A stretch of DNA of 64,000 nt from Phytophthora quininea (GCA_011947345.1 JAAVTG010000408.1:24812-88811), one strand, 5' to 3'. Positions 32,596 to 44,329 are shown, counted from the stretch's first letter. Notes: a model not told the origin generated them from the sequence alone. Program-made: numbers and translations.

Positions 32596-34112
32596 ATGGC
32601 GACTGAGACGACTCCGCTGCGCAATGGCGACCCGCGTCGGTCCCCCGACCGATCCCGGGCCACCACCGTCGGTTGGCCGGACTGGCGGTCTTCGCCTTCG
32701 TCATGCTGGCGATCGCGGTGTTAACCACCACTAGCTTTGGCCGAAAGGCGCCGACGCCGCCACCGGTCAAGGTGACGCACACACGAGTCCCCGCTCAACA
32801 GTTCCAAGCCGGCGACCCCGCACCGATCCCGAAAGACTGGTTCCGCTGCGGCGCCGACGACGGCGAGTCCGGCTACGTCGCTTTGGCCAACAACGGAGAC
32901 CAGTACTTCTACTGGTTCTTCGAGTCGCGTAGTGCCCCGGAACAGGACCCATTAATCTTGTGGTTGACCGGCAGTGGTCCCGGCTGTTCCAGTCTGTCGT
33001 CGCTGCTGACTGAAAACGGACCGTGCAGTCTGAACGCGGACTTGAGTACGGCCTTGAACCCGTACTCGTGGACGACGGCGGCTAGTGTCATTTGGCTGGA
33101 CCAACCGACTAATGTCGGGTTCTCCTATGGACGGGAAGCCGACTCAGACTACACCGAGCAAGACGTGAAGGAAAACATCTACTGGTTCTTGCATGGCTTC
33201 CTGGACAAACATCCGGAGCTCGAAGGAAGAGCTCTGTTCCTAGCTGGAGAAGGGTTAGCTAGCCACTACATCCCGGCAGCAGCTCATTACATTCGGAGTG
33301 AGAACCGCGTGGTGGAAGAAGCCAACGCAACAATTCGGCTCAATCTGCAGGGAATTTCAATCGGCAATGGACTGGTCAACCCGGTTGTTCAGATTCCGCA
33401 CTCGTTGGACATGGCCGTCAAGAACCCGTACAACATCAGCTTACTGAACTCGACGCAACTGACGCTCGCGAAAGAAGCAGCACCAGTGTGTGAGGGACTA
33501 CTACGGCAATGTCAAATGAGCTCCGACGTGTGTGGAGAAGCCTCGACGTACTGCTCTAGTTCTCTTCTGGACGGTTTGAAGGGAGTCCACCGGAACCCGT
33601 TCGACATCCGGAAGAAGTGCTTCGCTCATGATGCAAGAGATTGCTACAACACCAGCACAGTGAGCGAGTATCTCAACTCGAATGCTGTTCGGAACTACCT
33701 CAACGTGTCGGATAAAGTACCAACGTGGCGAGAATGCTCCAACGCATCAAACACGCAGCTCCGTGCTGATCTGCTGAAGAATTTGGACGGATACGTTGCC
33801 GAATTACTGGACGAAGGCTCCGTTCGAGTGTTGGTCTACAACGGAGACGCCGATTTGGTGTGCAATTGGTACGGAAGTCGAGCATGGACGCGGGATCTCA
33901 AGTGGAAGCACCAGAAGGCCTTCAACGAAGCAGAGGGACGAGACTTGCTGGTGCCTGGTGAAACGGGCCCTGTCGAAGTTGGATCGATCCGGTCGTACGA
34001 GACCCAATTCACATTCGTGCGAGTGTTCAGGGCTGGCCACAAAGTGCCGATGGATCAGCCGTTCATTGCACTTGAGATGATAAACAGATTCATCACGAAC
34101 CAAAAGCATTAA
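32596..34112 (+). CDS. S10 carboxypeptidase-like protein 6 lacking the catalytic serine
   Basis: The N-terminus from the ATG at 32596 has E-T-T-P-L, then after one shift near the C5 run 32642-32646 a hydrophobic segment (V-F-A-F-V-M-L-A-I-A-V-L). The remaining 479 residues are one open frame. The nucleophile motif, G-E-S-Y-[AG]-G-H-Y in the other copies, reads G-E-G-L-A-S-H-Y, so Ser is replaced by Gly. The oxyanion-hole loop carries one extra residue (T-G-S-G-P-G-C-S-S). Asp (Y-N-G-D-A-D-L-V-C-N-W) and His (R-A-G-H-K-V-P-M-D-Q-P) remain. It cannot work as a serine peptidase by the known mechanism but is otherwise well kept, so it looks like a pseudoenzyme with a binding or regulatory role. 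Converges with copy 7, 22 bp apart. Confidence 0.85.
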
Positions 34113-34134
34113 GATTACCCAGCAAGAATAATAA

Positions 34135-35646
34135 TTACAGCTCTTGCTTTTGGAAGAACTTGTTGATCATCTCCAACGCCACCGCAGGCTGATCTTGAGG
34201 AACCATGTGACCGGCACTAAACACGCGAGCGAACGTGAGTGCACTCGACGAGATCACCGATCCAGCACTATCGTCATCGATAACCATGTTGTGTGTCTCG
34301 GCAGCGTTGAAAGCCTCCGCGCCGGTCCACTTCAGCGCTTGCAGCCACGCCAAATTGCCCGACCAGTTGCACATGAGGTCCGCGTCGCCAGCGTAGATCA
34401 ATACACGTACTCCATCGTCGAGCAGATCAGCGACAAACGAGCTGCTGGACAGCATGACGTCGAACGAGTCGGTGAACGCTTTGTTGACGTCGAAGTTGCA
34501 CATCTGCCACTCGCCCACGCGCTTGTCCACGCGAAGAAACTCCCGCACGTTGGCCGAGTTCAGGTACGGCGTGACGGGGCCATTGTCGATGCACTTGAGC
34601 GCGTCCGTGTCGCTGGTCGGGCACGGCTGGCGGATGTCGTACGGGTTGCGCTTGGCGGCGATGAACGGACTGCTGAGCTTATCATCGCAATAGGATTCCG
34701 CATCGAAACACACGCTCGTGTTGGACTGACAGGCCTCCATTTGTTTCTCACACACAGCAGCTTCAGCCTTGAGCTGGACCAGCTCGCTTTCGCTCACGAA
34801 CGACACGTTGTAGGCGTTGGTTGCCATGTCGATGAAGTGCGGGTTCTGGACGACCGGGTTCGTGCAGCCGTTCCCGATCGAGATGCCTTGCAGGTTGATA
34901 TTCACTGCTCCGTCAGGTTTGTGACGATTCTGTTGGGCAATGAAGTGGGCGGCTGCAGGGACGTAGTGGCCGCCGTAGCTCTCGCCCGAGATGAAAAACT
35001 CTCGGTCTTGCAGCTCTGGATGGCGCTCCAGAAACCCCTGCAGGAACCAGAAGATGTTCTCTCCGACATTGTCTTCGCTGGTGTCGGCGTCGTGCGGGTC
35101 GGGGCCGTACGAGAAGCCGACGTTGGTGGGCTGGTCCAGCCACACCACGTTGGCGTCGTTAGTCCACGAGTACGGATGGAGCTCCGTCGACAAGTCCGGC
35201 AGCACCCGACACGGTCCGTTCTCGGTCAGCAGCGCCAACATACTCGACCCACCCGGTCCGCCGGTCAGCCACAACACCAACGGTGCCGTCTCGGGACTGC
35301 GTCGAGCTTCAAAGTACCAGAAGAAGTAGTTGTCGTCCACTTTGTTGGGCAGTTTGATGTAACCCGAGTCCTGCTTGGTGTCTCCGCAGAAGTAGTCGGT
35401 CTCAGCTCCATTGGAAGTCAACGAGATCAGTAGTGCCTTGGCTTGGAAATGGCCGGCCACGGAGTTGGGGATCGCGATGCGCCACACGGTGACGCCCAGT
35501 AGCAGACAGAACGCTCCGATCAGAGCGAACGTCGGCACTGGAAGCTTGTGGACTCGAGCATAGCTGGCAACGGACGATACTGAGTCGGAGCTTCTGCTAC
35601 GGGACAGAACTTGGCCGTTGAGCAATGGGGTGATCTCCGAGGACAT
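34135..35646 (-). CDS. S10 serine carboxypeptidase 7, membrane-anchored, intact
   Basis: 503 residues from the ATG at 35646, which begins M-S-S-E-I-T-P-L-L. Upstream in-frame sequence lacks family similarity, so this start is preferred. A hydrophobic segment lies at about residues 33-55 (F-A-L-I-G-A-F-C-L-L-L-G). From D-Y-F-C-G-D-T-K-Q to near the C-terminus the protein is almost identical to copy 2 (only two differences noticed), including the triad motifs [20 protein letters not shown] and S-A-G-H-M-V-P-Q-D-Q-P. The anchor and stalk are unrelated to those of copy 2, and the last four residues also differ. This pattern suggests gene conversion over the peptidase domain. Confidence 0.92.
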   Translation of the reverse strand: MSSEITPLLNGQVLSRSRSSDSVSSVASYARVHKLPVPTFALIGAFCLLLGVTVWRIAIPNSVAGHFQAKALLISLTSNGAETDYFCGDTKQDSGYIKLPNKVDDNYFFWYFEARRSPETAPLVLWLTGGPGGSSMLALLTENGPCRVLPDLSTELHPYSWTNDANVVWLDQPTNVGFSYGPDPHDADTSEDNVGENIFWFLQGFLERHPELQDREFFISGESYGGHYVPAAAHFIAQQNRHKPDGAVNINLQGISIGNGCTNPVVQNPHFIDMATNAYNVSFVSESELVQLKAEAAVCEKQMEACQSNTSVCFDAESYCDDKLSSPFIAAKRNPYDIRQPCPTSDTDALKCIDNGPVTPYLNSANVREFLRVDKRVGEWQMCNFDVNKAFTDSFDVMLSSSSFVADLLDDGVRVLIYAGDADLMCNWSGNLAWLQALKWTGAEAFNAAETHNMVIDDDSAGSVISSSALTFARVFSAGHMVPQDQPAVALEMINKFFQKQEL

Positions 35647-36283
35647 TGTGGTGGTGGTGGCGACCAAGCAAGTCGCAGAATGAGGTTGGTGGTGCCGTGG
35701 CTCGTTGCAGTGTACCAACATTCCGACCCGACAGGCAAGGACGGGCCGCCAGCTTCAATGCCCGGATCGATTAAGTCCCTCGTCTCCTTGACGCTGCTCA
35801 CGGAGATAGGCAACGCTGGCAGATGAGTGTGTTTGAATGTGGTGGTGACGTCGCCGTCGGCAGCAACGCGAGATTCGTCACGGGGACTGCGCCATTTGAT
35901 GATTCTGGTCCAAGTCTTGAATCGAACTTGTGCGTGGAAATGAGCTGGTCGTCATGGATTAGAGCAGCTCGATCTGGTCCATTTCTTTTCCTGACAAGAA
36001 CTCTGATTGTCCCGGCTGGAAGCGTTCGCAAGTCATCTTGCCTTTCACAATGACTGGTTTGAACGAAATGTAGCCATGTGCAACAAATCCCTCCAAGAAC
36101 GAATCATCCTCTCCATCTATAGTCCATACATTCTGTGTTTTACTGTCCCTTTATCTTTGCATCTCTCTTCCAAATCGAACTTGAACTCGATCGGTTTGCG
36201 CAAACATTGCCAAAAAGTAATCCATTTCTGCATCTAAACAGCTCTTCACTGGTCCTCACTTCCCGAGTCCCGAGCCGCGCACC
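35647..36283. other. intergenic, no gene seen
   Basis: Between carboxypeptidase 7 and the sideroflexin gene, which are transcribed divergently. Short frames show no domain similarity. Both promoters must lie here. Confidence 0.5.
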
Positions 36284-37264
36284 ATGTCCGTCAGTGCCCC
36301 CTCATCAACCTGGACGCCCCGCGCTGGGACCAGAGCACCTATGTGGGCCGCGCCAAGCACTTCCTGGCCACCACCAACCCGCTCAACGTGCTGGCTAGTG
36401 ACGCCGAGCTGGACGCCGCCAAGACGCTCGTCGAGGAGTACAAGGCCGGCCTGCACCCGACGCTGCCCGAGGATGACATTTGGAAGGCCAAGCAGCTCGT
36501 GGACAGCGCCTTCCACCCGGACACGGGTGAGAAGAACTTCCTGGCCGGCCGCATGGCCTTCCAGGTGCCCGGCAACATGCTCATCACCGGCTGCATGATG
36601 ACCTTCTACCGGTCCACGCCGGCCGTCGTCTTCTGGCAGTTCATGAACCAGACCTTCAACTCGGTCGTCAACTACACCAACCGCAACGCCAGCACGGGCG
36701 TCAGTCAGGAGCAATTGCTGCAGGCTTACGGTGCAGCCAGTACGGCGTCCGTTGCTACTGCATTGGGCCTCAACCGCTGGGTGGCCAAGCGTCCGGCACT
36801 CAGCAACGGACTTGTCGGTCGTCTCGTGCCCCTCGTGGCCGTCGCTGCCGCCAACTGCGTCAACATCCCATTGATGCGTCAGCGCGAGCTGCTCAATGGC
36901 ATCGAGGTGGAGACCGCCGCTGGAGAGAAGGTCGGCAAGAGCAAGCGCGCCGCCGTGGAGGCCGTGGCGCAGGTCGTGCCGTCCCGCATCCTCATGGCCG
37001 CCCCCGCCATGTTCATCCCGCCGGTCATCATGAACAAGCTCGAGCAGCGACCGACCTTCCGCAACAACAAGCTGCTGAACGCCACCACCATGGTGCTGCT
37101 CACGGGCGTGTGCCTGTGCTTCTCCACGCCGCTGTGCTGCGCGCTGTTCCCGCAGCGCAGCTCCATGGCCGTGTCGTCGCTCGAGCCAGAGCTGCAGGAA
37201 CGTCCGCCAGCGCACCTTCAAGAAGGACGAGGTCACCCACGTCTTCTACAACAAGGGACTGTAA
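36284..37264 (+). CDS. sideroflexin family, mitochondrial serine/amino-acid transporter
   Basis: The ATG at 36284 is followed, after correcting C5 to C6 at 36297-36301, by the conserved sideroflexin start (I-N-L-D-A-P-R-W-D-Q-S-T-Y, then G-R-A-K-H-F). The body has H-P-D-T-G-E-K, G-R-M-A-F-Q-V-P-G-N-M, W-Q-F-M-N-Q-T-F-N, N-Y-T-N-R-N-A and, later, A-A-N-C-V-N-I-P-L-M-R. These are family hallmarks of the multi-pass inner-membrane protein (about five segments). Near 37200 another one-step frame change leads to the typical C-terminus ending F-Y-N-K-G-L at 37264. Length ~325 residues is normal. In animals SFXN1-type proteins import serine for one-carbon metabolism. Two indels in so conserved a gene point to sequence error. 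Confidence 0.88.
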
Positions 37265-37390
37265 GACGCGGCAGCATCGAAGCCTTCGAGCTCATGACCC
37301 TGCAGCAATAAACATACTAATACACCCGCGTATACCATATCGAAAACAAACCGAAGTGCATTTGAATCAACTCCAGACGCTGCCTCAGGC

Positions 37391-37923
<533 letters not shown>

Positions 37924-38034
37924 GTTGCTACGTGGAACTGACTTGGAAAATGAATGGGCACGTGTCATAAAATTCATTTTGTGCACCACACCACTGTTTA
38001 AAATTGATTTTTTTCACTTCAACTTGCCTTCCAT

Positions 38035-38247
38035 TTAATCCTTCGGGTCACCTCTCCGCAGTCGTCTCGAGTCTCCGTAGGGGCCGATCAAGCGGATGAT
38101 CAGTGCCAGCATGAGCACTCCCACCAGCCACTGCATGATCCGGAGCTTCCGCCGAGTCCCCGTCGACCACTTGGCTCGGTTCTGCTGGTGGAGATGTCGA
38201 TCGTGGACCATCAAGGGCGTGCTCTCGTTCGCTGCAGAAGCCGCCAT
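38035..38247 (-). CDS. orphan 70-residue carboxypeptidase-type membrane anchor
   Basis: From the ATG at 38247 the frame gives N-E-S-T-P-L-M, a basic region (R-R-K-L-R), and a hydrophobic segment at about residues 42-60 (W-L-V-G-V-L-M-L-A-L-I-I-R-L-I). It then stops after a short charged tail at 38035. This is exactly the N-terminal cassette of the neighbouring S10 genes, with no peptidase domain downstream. It lies on the same strand as carboxypeptidase 8 but downstream of it, so it is not that gene's first exon. It may be a truncated copy or a small membrane protein in its own right. Confidence 0.5.
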   Translation of the reverse strand: MAASAANESTPLMVHDRHLHQQNRAKWSTGTRRKLRIMQWLVGVLMLALIIRLIGPYGDSRRLRRGDPKD

Positions 38248-38479
38248 GGTCGACGCTTGAGCATGCGCCGGCGTTTCCAGAAGTGACCTCACCTTTGCTT
38301 GCGATTGAATTATTGTACACAGCATACAAAGGCCAGTTCGAAGCTGTTGCTGCTCATTTCTGGACCGATACTAGTTGCGATTGTGAAGTTACCAGTAGGA
38401 AATGTTTAGGCAAGAACACGTTCAATGGCTTGTGGAGCTTCAGTACGGCTTCTTATTTGGAAGTATGCTATCTCCTTGT
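38248..38479. other. short intergenic stretch
   Basis: Between the orphan anchor and the end of carboxypeptidase 8. Nothing recognised. Confidence 0.4.
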
Positions 38480-39971
38480 TCAAAACGCTTGGTTGGTGAG
38501 GAACTTGTTGAGCATTTCCAGCGCAACTGCTGGTTGGTCTTGAGGCACCATGTGACCCGAGTTGAAAACCCGTAGGAATATGAACTGGTTGTTAAACGAC
38601 CGTACTTCGCCGGCATTCGTGCCATCCATCACTGATGAAAGCGTTAACGGGTGCCGCATTGAAACCTCGCTACCTTCCACTGCAGCGCCTTCGTCCACGC
38701 TTCGTTGCCGTACCAGTTGCACATCAAATCCGCATCACCAGTGTAGATCAAAACACGTAGATCATCGTTCAGCAAGTCCGCGACGTACGTGTTAAAAGGT
38801 TTCGCCAGGTCTGCTGTCATGTAGAACGCCACGTTCACTTGCATGTTGCACTCCTGCCACGCACCGACGCGCTTCGAGTCAACGCCCAGTGACGCGCGAA
38901 CGTTGGGGAGTCCAGGTACTTGGACACGTACGACATGTCGTAGCACTTGGTCGGGTCGTCCATGCGGGTGCACGGCATGCGGATGTCGTACGGGTTGCGG
39001 TCGGCCGACAACAGCGGTGCGAACAGCTTCTCGGTGCAGAAGTCGGTGCCGTCGTAGCACGCCGTCACGTTCTGCGGACACTGGGCCAGGATCTCTCCGC
39101 ACACGGGAGCCGCCTGTTTCATCTCCTGCAGCTGCGCGTCGTCCACCAGCGTGATGTTGTAGGCGTTCTCGATGGCCATGTCGATGTAGTGCGGCAGCTG
39201 GATGGAGGCCTGCGTGATGCCGTTGCCGATGGCGATGCCCTTGAGGTTGATGTGTTTGGTTGTGTCGGCGTTCTGCTTGTTCATCTGCCACACGTAGTGC
39301 GCGGCCACCGGCACGTAGTGTCCGCCGTAGCTCTCACCGGTGATGTAAAAGTCTCGGCCGGCCAGCTCCGGGTGCTTGTCGAAGAAACCCTGCAGGAAGT
39401 AGTAGATGTTCTCGCCCACGTTGTCCTCGCTGTCGTCGGCGTCCTGCTCGTCACCGTACGTGAAGCCCACGGTGGTGGGCTGGTCGAGCCACACGACGTT
39501 GCTCTCGTTGGTCCACGAGTACGGGTTGATACGTGTGGACAGGTCCGGCAGTACGTGGCACGGTCCGTTCTCCGTGAGCAGGGCCATCATACTGGAGCAG
39601 CCGGGTCCGCCGGTGAGCCAGAGCACGAGCGGGTCGGTGCTGGGCTGGCTGCGGGACTCAAAGTACCAGTAGAAGTAGTGGTCGTCCACCTTGTTGGGCA
39701 GTTTGATGTAGCCTGCGTCTTGGGTCGTGAGCCCGCAGAAGACCTCGTCGTCGCCGGTCGTTGCCGTCACCGGAACTGCTTCGGGTACGTCGCTCTTGCT
39801 CTCGTGAGCCCTCAGGTACAACGGTTCCCCCACGTACACCACCACAAGACAAGCGACGATCAGTGACAGAATAGCGATCAATGCCCGGCGGACGTTGCGG
39901 TTGCGAGCTTCCAGCCGCTCATAGTGCTGCAGGTTCGTGTCGATCGTCAACGGGGTCGTCTCCGTCGCCAT
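38480..39971 (-). CDS. S10 serine carboxypeptidase 8, membrane-anchored
   Basis: The ATG at 39971 begins M-A-T-E-T-T-P-L. A hydrophobic segment covers about residues 30-48 (A-L-I-A-I-L-S-L-I-V-A-C-L-V-V-V). The peptidase domain starts at V-F-C-G-L-T-T-Q-D-A-G-Y with W-L-T-G-G-P-G-C-S-S and [11 protein letters not shown]. The frame is lost at a G4 run (plus-strand 38905-38908; one more base restores V-R-A-S-L-G-V-D). More single-base losses show near 38645-38690 against its inverted twin at 40288-41811. Asp (Y-T-G-D-A-D-L-M-C-N-W) and His (N-S-G-H-M-V-P-Q-D-Q-P) are present. Intronless. Confidence 0.82.
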
Positions 39972-40287
39972 CTTGCTCCCGTCTTGTGCTTGGTCTGCTG
40001 CCAACCGGGGGAATTCCGAAGTGATGAGTGTGCGGGCCTCAGTCGAAGGCCACGCTGGACAAGATGAAGCGTAACGGACTGGAAAGATCGCAACGAATAA
40101 GACGCAGCTGTCTGCTTGCCAATCGACAAAGTGTCCTCCTGATTGTGGACACTTGCTCTCCATGGCGTGTTGCTTCTCTTGCGCAGGCTGCTGCGCTTGT
40201 CGCGGGCTCCGACGATAGGACGCTCTCGCCGTTCCGACCAGCGTCGGGCCCGTCCAACCTCATTTCCCGACTGAATTGCTTGTCGTC
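39972..40287. promoter_or_regulatory. 316-bp divergent promoter of the carboxypeptidase 8/9 palindrome
   Basis: The region between two outward-facing start codons in an inverted duplication. The arms are near-identical, but the centre, including both anchors and this spacer, is not. The two copies may therefore be regulated or sorted differently. Confidence 0.4.
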
Positions 40288-41811
40288 ATGGCGTCCGAGA
40301 CGACTCCGTTGAGAAGACCTCGCTGCAGTACAACGTCCGTCTGTGGCAGCGCGAGGAGACCCGCAAGCAAGAGCTACGTCGCGGCGGTCTGTTCGTCCTT
40401 GCGATCTCTGCGCTTTGTCTGCTCTTCACGTTCGGATCCGAATCTCTGGCTGGTATTAATGGAGACCATAGTGACCACAATGCTCAACCGGAAGTGCAGA
40501 CACGCAGCGACGGAAGCAGAACCGGTGACGACAACGACCGGCGACGACGAGGTCTTCTGCGGGCTCACGACCCAAGACGCAGGCTACATCAAACTGCCCA
40601 ACAAGGTGGACGACCACTACTTCTACTGGTACTTTGAGTCCCGCAGCCAGCCCAGCACCGACCCGCTCGTGCTCTGGCTCACCGGCGGACCCGCTGCTCC
40701 AGTATGATGGCCCTGCTCACGGAGAACGGACCGTGCCACGTACTGCCGGACCTGTCCACGTATCAACCCGTACTCGTGGACCAACGAGAGCAACGTCGTG
40801 TGGCTCGACCAGCCCACCACCGTGGGCTTCACGTACGGTGACGAGCAGGACGCCGACGACAGCGAGGACAACGTGGGCGAGAACATCTACTACTTCCTGC
40901 AGGGTTTCTTCGACAAGCACCCGGAGCTGGCCGGCCGAGACTTTTACATCACCGGTGAGAGCTACGGCGGACACTACGTGCCGGTGGCCGCGCACTACGT
41001 GTGGCAGATGAACAAGCAGAACGCCGACACAACCAAACACATCAACCTCAAGGGCATCGCCATCGGCAACGGCATCACGCAGGCCTCCATCCAGCTGCCG
41101 CACTACATCGACATGGCCATCGAGAACGCCTACAACATCACGCTGGTGGACGACGCGCAGCTGCAGGAGATGAAACAGGCGGCTCCCGTGTGCGGAGATC
41201 CTGGCCCAGTGTCCGCAGAACGTGACGGCGTGCTACGACGGCACCGACTTCTGCACCGAGAAGCTGTTCGCACCGCTGTTGTCGGCCGACCGCAACCCGT
41301 ACGACATCCGCATGCCGTGCACCCGCATGGACGACCCGACCAAGTGCTACGACATGTCGTACGTGTCCAAGTACCTGGACTCCCCAACGTTCGCGCGTCA
41401 CTGGGCGTTGACTCGAAGCGCGTCGGTGCGTGGCAGGAGTGCAACATGCAAGTGAACGTGGCGTTCTACATGACAGCAGACCTGGCGAAACCTTTTAACA
41501 CGTACGTCGCGGACTTGCTGAACGATGATCTACGTGTTTTGATCTACACTGGTGATGCGGATTTGATGTGCAACTGGTACGGCAACGAAGCGTGGACGAA
41601 GGCGCTGCAGTGGGAAGGTAGCGAGGGTTTCAATGCGGCACCCGTTAACGCTTTCATCACGAGTGATGGCACGAATGCCGGCGAAGTACGGTCGTTTAAC
41701 AACCAGTTCATATTCCTACGGGTTTTCAACTCCGGTCACATGGTGCCTCAAGACCAACCGGCAGTGGCTCTCGACATGCTCAACAAGTTCCTCAACGACC
41801 AAACACTGTAG
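40288..41811 (+). CDS. S10 serine carboxypeptidase 9, membrane-anchored
   Basis: Starts at the ATG at 40288 (M-A-S-E-T-T-P-L). In the frame entered just after this motif a good hydrophobic segment appears (G-L-F-V-L-A-I-S-A-L-C-L-L-F-T-F). From E-A-E-P-V-T at about 40515 it is an inverted near-copy of carboxypeptidase 8. Small losses relative to that twin are one G near 40690 (oxyanion loop), AC near 40762, AG near 41195, and the shared C4 at 41382-41385. The triad motifs match copy 8 ([22 protein letters not shown]). The last residues differ (N-D-Q-T-L versus T-N-Q-A-F). It is a pseudogene if these losses are real; indels at short repeats instead suggest sequence error. Confidence 0.78.
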
Positions 41812-41927
41812 AGAAATGTGTGCAATATGCAAAATACCGTTGAAAGATGGTTGTTGACAAAGGTGTACTACTACGAAGTATTTTCCTTCAGTCTCCTTTT
41901 TCTCCTGTACCGTGCAGAGCTTTAGCC

Positions 41928-44292
41928 ATGCCTCGTTCTAGCTCTCCGTACACCCGGGAGAAAGCGAGAGAAGAAGGCTACGACAGCGACTTCTACCCGA
42001 ACGACTATCGGGACGACTTCAAGAAGTGGCCATTTGGCATCAAGGGGCCAACGACGTACTGCTGCCAGAGGGTGACACTTGTATGGAAATCAACAAAATT
42101 CTGGCTCGAGCGGATGAAAGTGCTGACGAGTTTTCGTTCGGCGGAGTAGCAGAGTCACTCCCGTCGATTCCAGGCCTCGTCGTTGATGGAGTGGGGACCA
42201 TCTCGATGCCTCTGAATGAAGACACCGCCAACAAGTTGATCGCAGTCTGTGATCGCTCTCCGTTTGGACGGAAGTTCGAGACGTTGATGGACAACAGTGT
42301 CCGCAAGAGTTGGCAGTTGGGATCGCACAACGTGAAGCTTGAAAACCCGTTGTGGTATTCCGGGATGGAGAAATTGGTCGAGACAATCGCTGACCGATTG
42401 GGCTACTCGGGAGTTCATCTGCAATGCAAGCTGTACAAGCTCTTGGTGTACGCTGAAGGAGGCCACTTCGCCAAGCATCGTGACACCGAGAAAGCCGACG
42501 GGATGATCGCAACCTTAGTGATTCAACCGCCGAGTTTCCACGAAGGAGGGAATTTGATTGTATTTCGCAACGGCGTCAAGGAATGTCGCCACGATTTCGG
42601 GAAGAGTGACGGCAAAGCAGCGTATCTGACACATTACGCCGTTCACTTTGCGGATGCCGAGCACTCGTTGGAGCAAGTGACAAAGGGACACCGACTTGCG
42701 TTGGTGTACTCAATCTGCTTGCCTCCAGGAATGCTACGCACGAGTCGAAACCATTACCACGCACTCAGTCACGTTGACGATTCCTTTGCACTGTTGCAAG
42801 TTCACAAGTACACTGAGAAGAGTACTATCGAGCTAGGATGTCACGCTTTCAAAGGCGTCGATCGAGCAATATTCAATGCGCTGGAAGAAGCGAACGAGAT
42901 GGTTCCGACCGAAAAGAAGTTGCTGTTCTTTATGGCCAAATTGGACAACGAAATTAAGGTTAGCGGCGAGTGCTATCGTGGGCCCAAAAGCGATGGGGAG
43001 CACCTGGAATACGTGACTTGGTTTTAGATTCTGGGAGGAAGCTTGGACGCATTCTGCGGATGGAAGAGCAGCTCAACTTTCTGAACCCCAGCCACGAAAC
43101 GTTGTCTGGCTCTGGGAGACAAACGGCACCAGTGTCCACGAAGGAAATCTCGGCAACGCGAGCGCTACAAGGCACACAACTTATTCGCAGTATGCTGTCG
43201 TGATTTGGCCCGAAGTGGAAGCTGTAAACAATGCACTCACATTCATCAATGTGGACGCAACTGCTGAAGCGACTCAACAGCATAAAGTAGTGGATGTAGC
43301 GACGGTCTCAGAGTTCATGGATGTGGCAATTAATAAGACTGTGATGAAGAAGACGTGGGGAGCGGAGTGCAGCCGAAGCCTATCGAGTTCTCGGTCGAGT
43401 TCTTTTGCACTTTGAGCCAGCTACTTGTCATGGCTGGGAGCTCTGCACTCGTTAATCGATTCTTCACAGAGTTTTGGGGTCGTCTCCACCGAGAAGCAGA
43501 CAAGAAATTGCTGATCCCATCGCTCACTGGCATCGCTCGAGCGTTTAGCTGGAGTGACATTGGCACGGCGTTCTTGACGGTGTTTGCGGGAAGTTCCAGC
43601 GAGTTTGACACGGAGATGGCGCTCCAAATTGCCGATGGTTTAGATACTGGAGTCGCTCGAGCCACACTACTGAAATTCGTCGTCGACAAAGTCGTCGCCT
43701 TCCCCGACGAAGACTTGTGCGATTTCAGCTGTGTAGATCTACTTTGGAAGTGTTTGATCTCGTGTGAAGACAAGGACTTGTTGAAACGTGTGGCTGGTAA
43801 ATTCTTGCAGATGGATGCAATTTTACTCGGTACGATCGTTGAGCTCTTCCCGCCCTACCTGGCTGGTCTTGACGAGAATGATGACAAGCGTCTGATGTTG
43901 TCCTTGATCGCAGCTAAGAGGGTGAAGTGGCTGAACCACCAGATCCGAGCTCTCGACAAACCTTTTTCGTGGGAAATGCCTAACGCAGTTTTCCTGACAA
44001 TGCGCAGATTGAGCAATTTCTGCGAGGCCCCAACGAAACCATGGACACGAAGAAAGCGATCAAATTCAAGAAGATCGGAGAAGCGCAAAACTACGCGGCC
44101 AGGTGGATGCGACGACCGCAGGTGAAGGCGTCGTTCGAGATGGAGGCGGAGAGAGCCCACCGAGTGAACTTTGTCAACATCACGAAAACGAAGACGTGGT
44201 TTGAAGAGCGGCAGAAGCAATTGAAACTCGACCGGAGTGAACTCGATTTCTTGAAGGAACACTTTGGTGTTAGTGGAGAGGCTGGTAAGTAA
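41928..44292 (+). CDS. Fe(II)/2OG dioxygenase-like protein, copy F
   Basis: From the ATG at 41928 the frame has an acidic N-terminus ending K-K-W-P-F-G. The family body follows with E-F-S-F-G-G-V-A-E-S-L-P, then K-H-R-D-T-E-K (HxD), G-G-N-L-I-V-F-R, H-Y-A-V-H-F-A-D-A-E-H (distal His) and G-H-R-L-A-L-V-Y-S (2OG Arg). All catalytic residues are kept. Frame changes lie at G4 (42044-42047), T4 (~43022), near 43110, G4 (43357-43360) and T4 (43989-43992); nearly all are repaired by one more base of the same run. The tail has F-S-W-E-M-P-N-A, I-E-Q-F-L-R-G-P and N-I-T-K-T-K, ending at 44292. Confidence 0.65.
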
Positions 44293-44329
44293 GTGCTAAG
44301 TGCATAAGTGCATAAGTGCACAAGTGCAA
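44291..44329 (+). repeat. AAGTGCAT short tandem repeat
   Basis: Five head-to-tail units of AAGTGC(AT/T/AC) follow the stop codon of copy F. Probably a small 3'-UTR microsatellite. Confidence 0.7.

Noticed and set aside
36256..37236. 326-codon frame antisense to the sideroflexin gene
   Set aside because: Low-complexity Gly/His/Arg translation, no family similarity; the sense strand is clearly sideroflexin.
38889..39866. 325-codon frame antisense to carboxypeptidase 8
   Set aside because: Shadow of the real coding strand; Val/His/Arg-rich with no domain.
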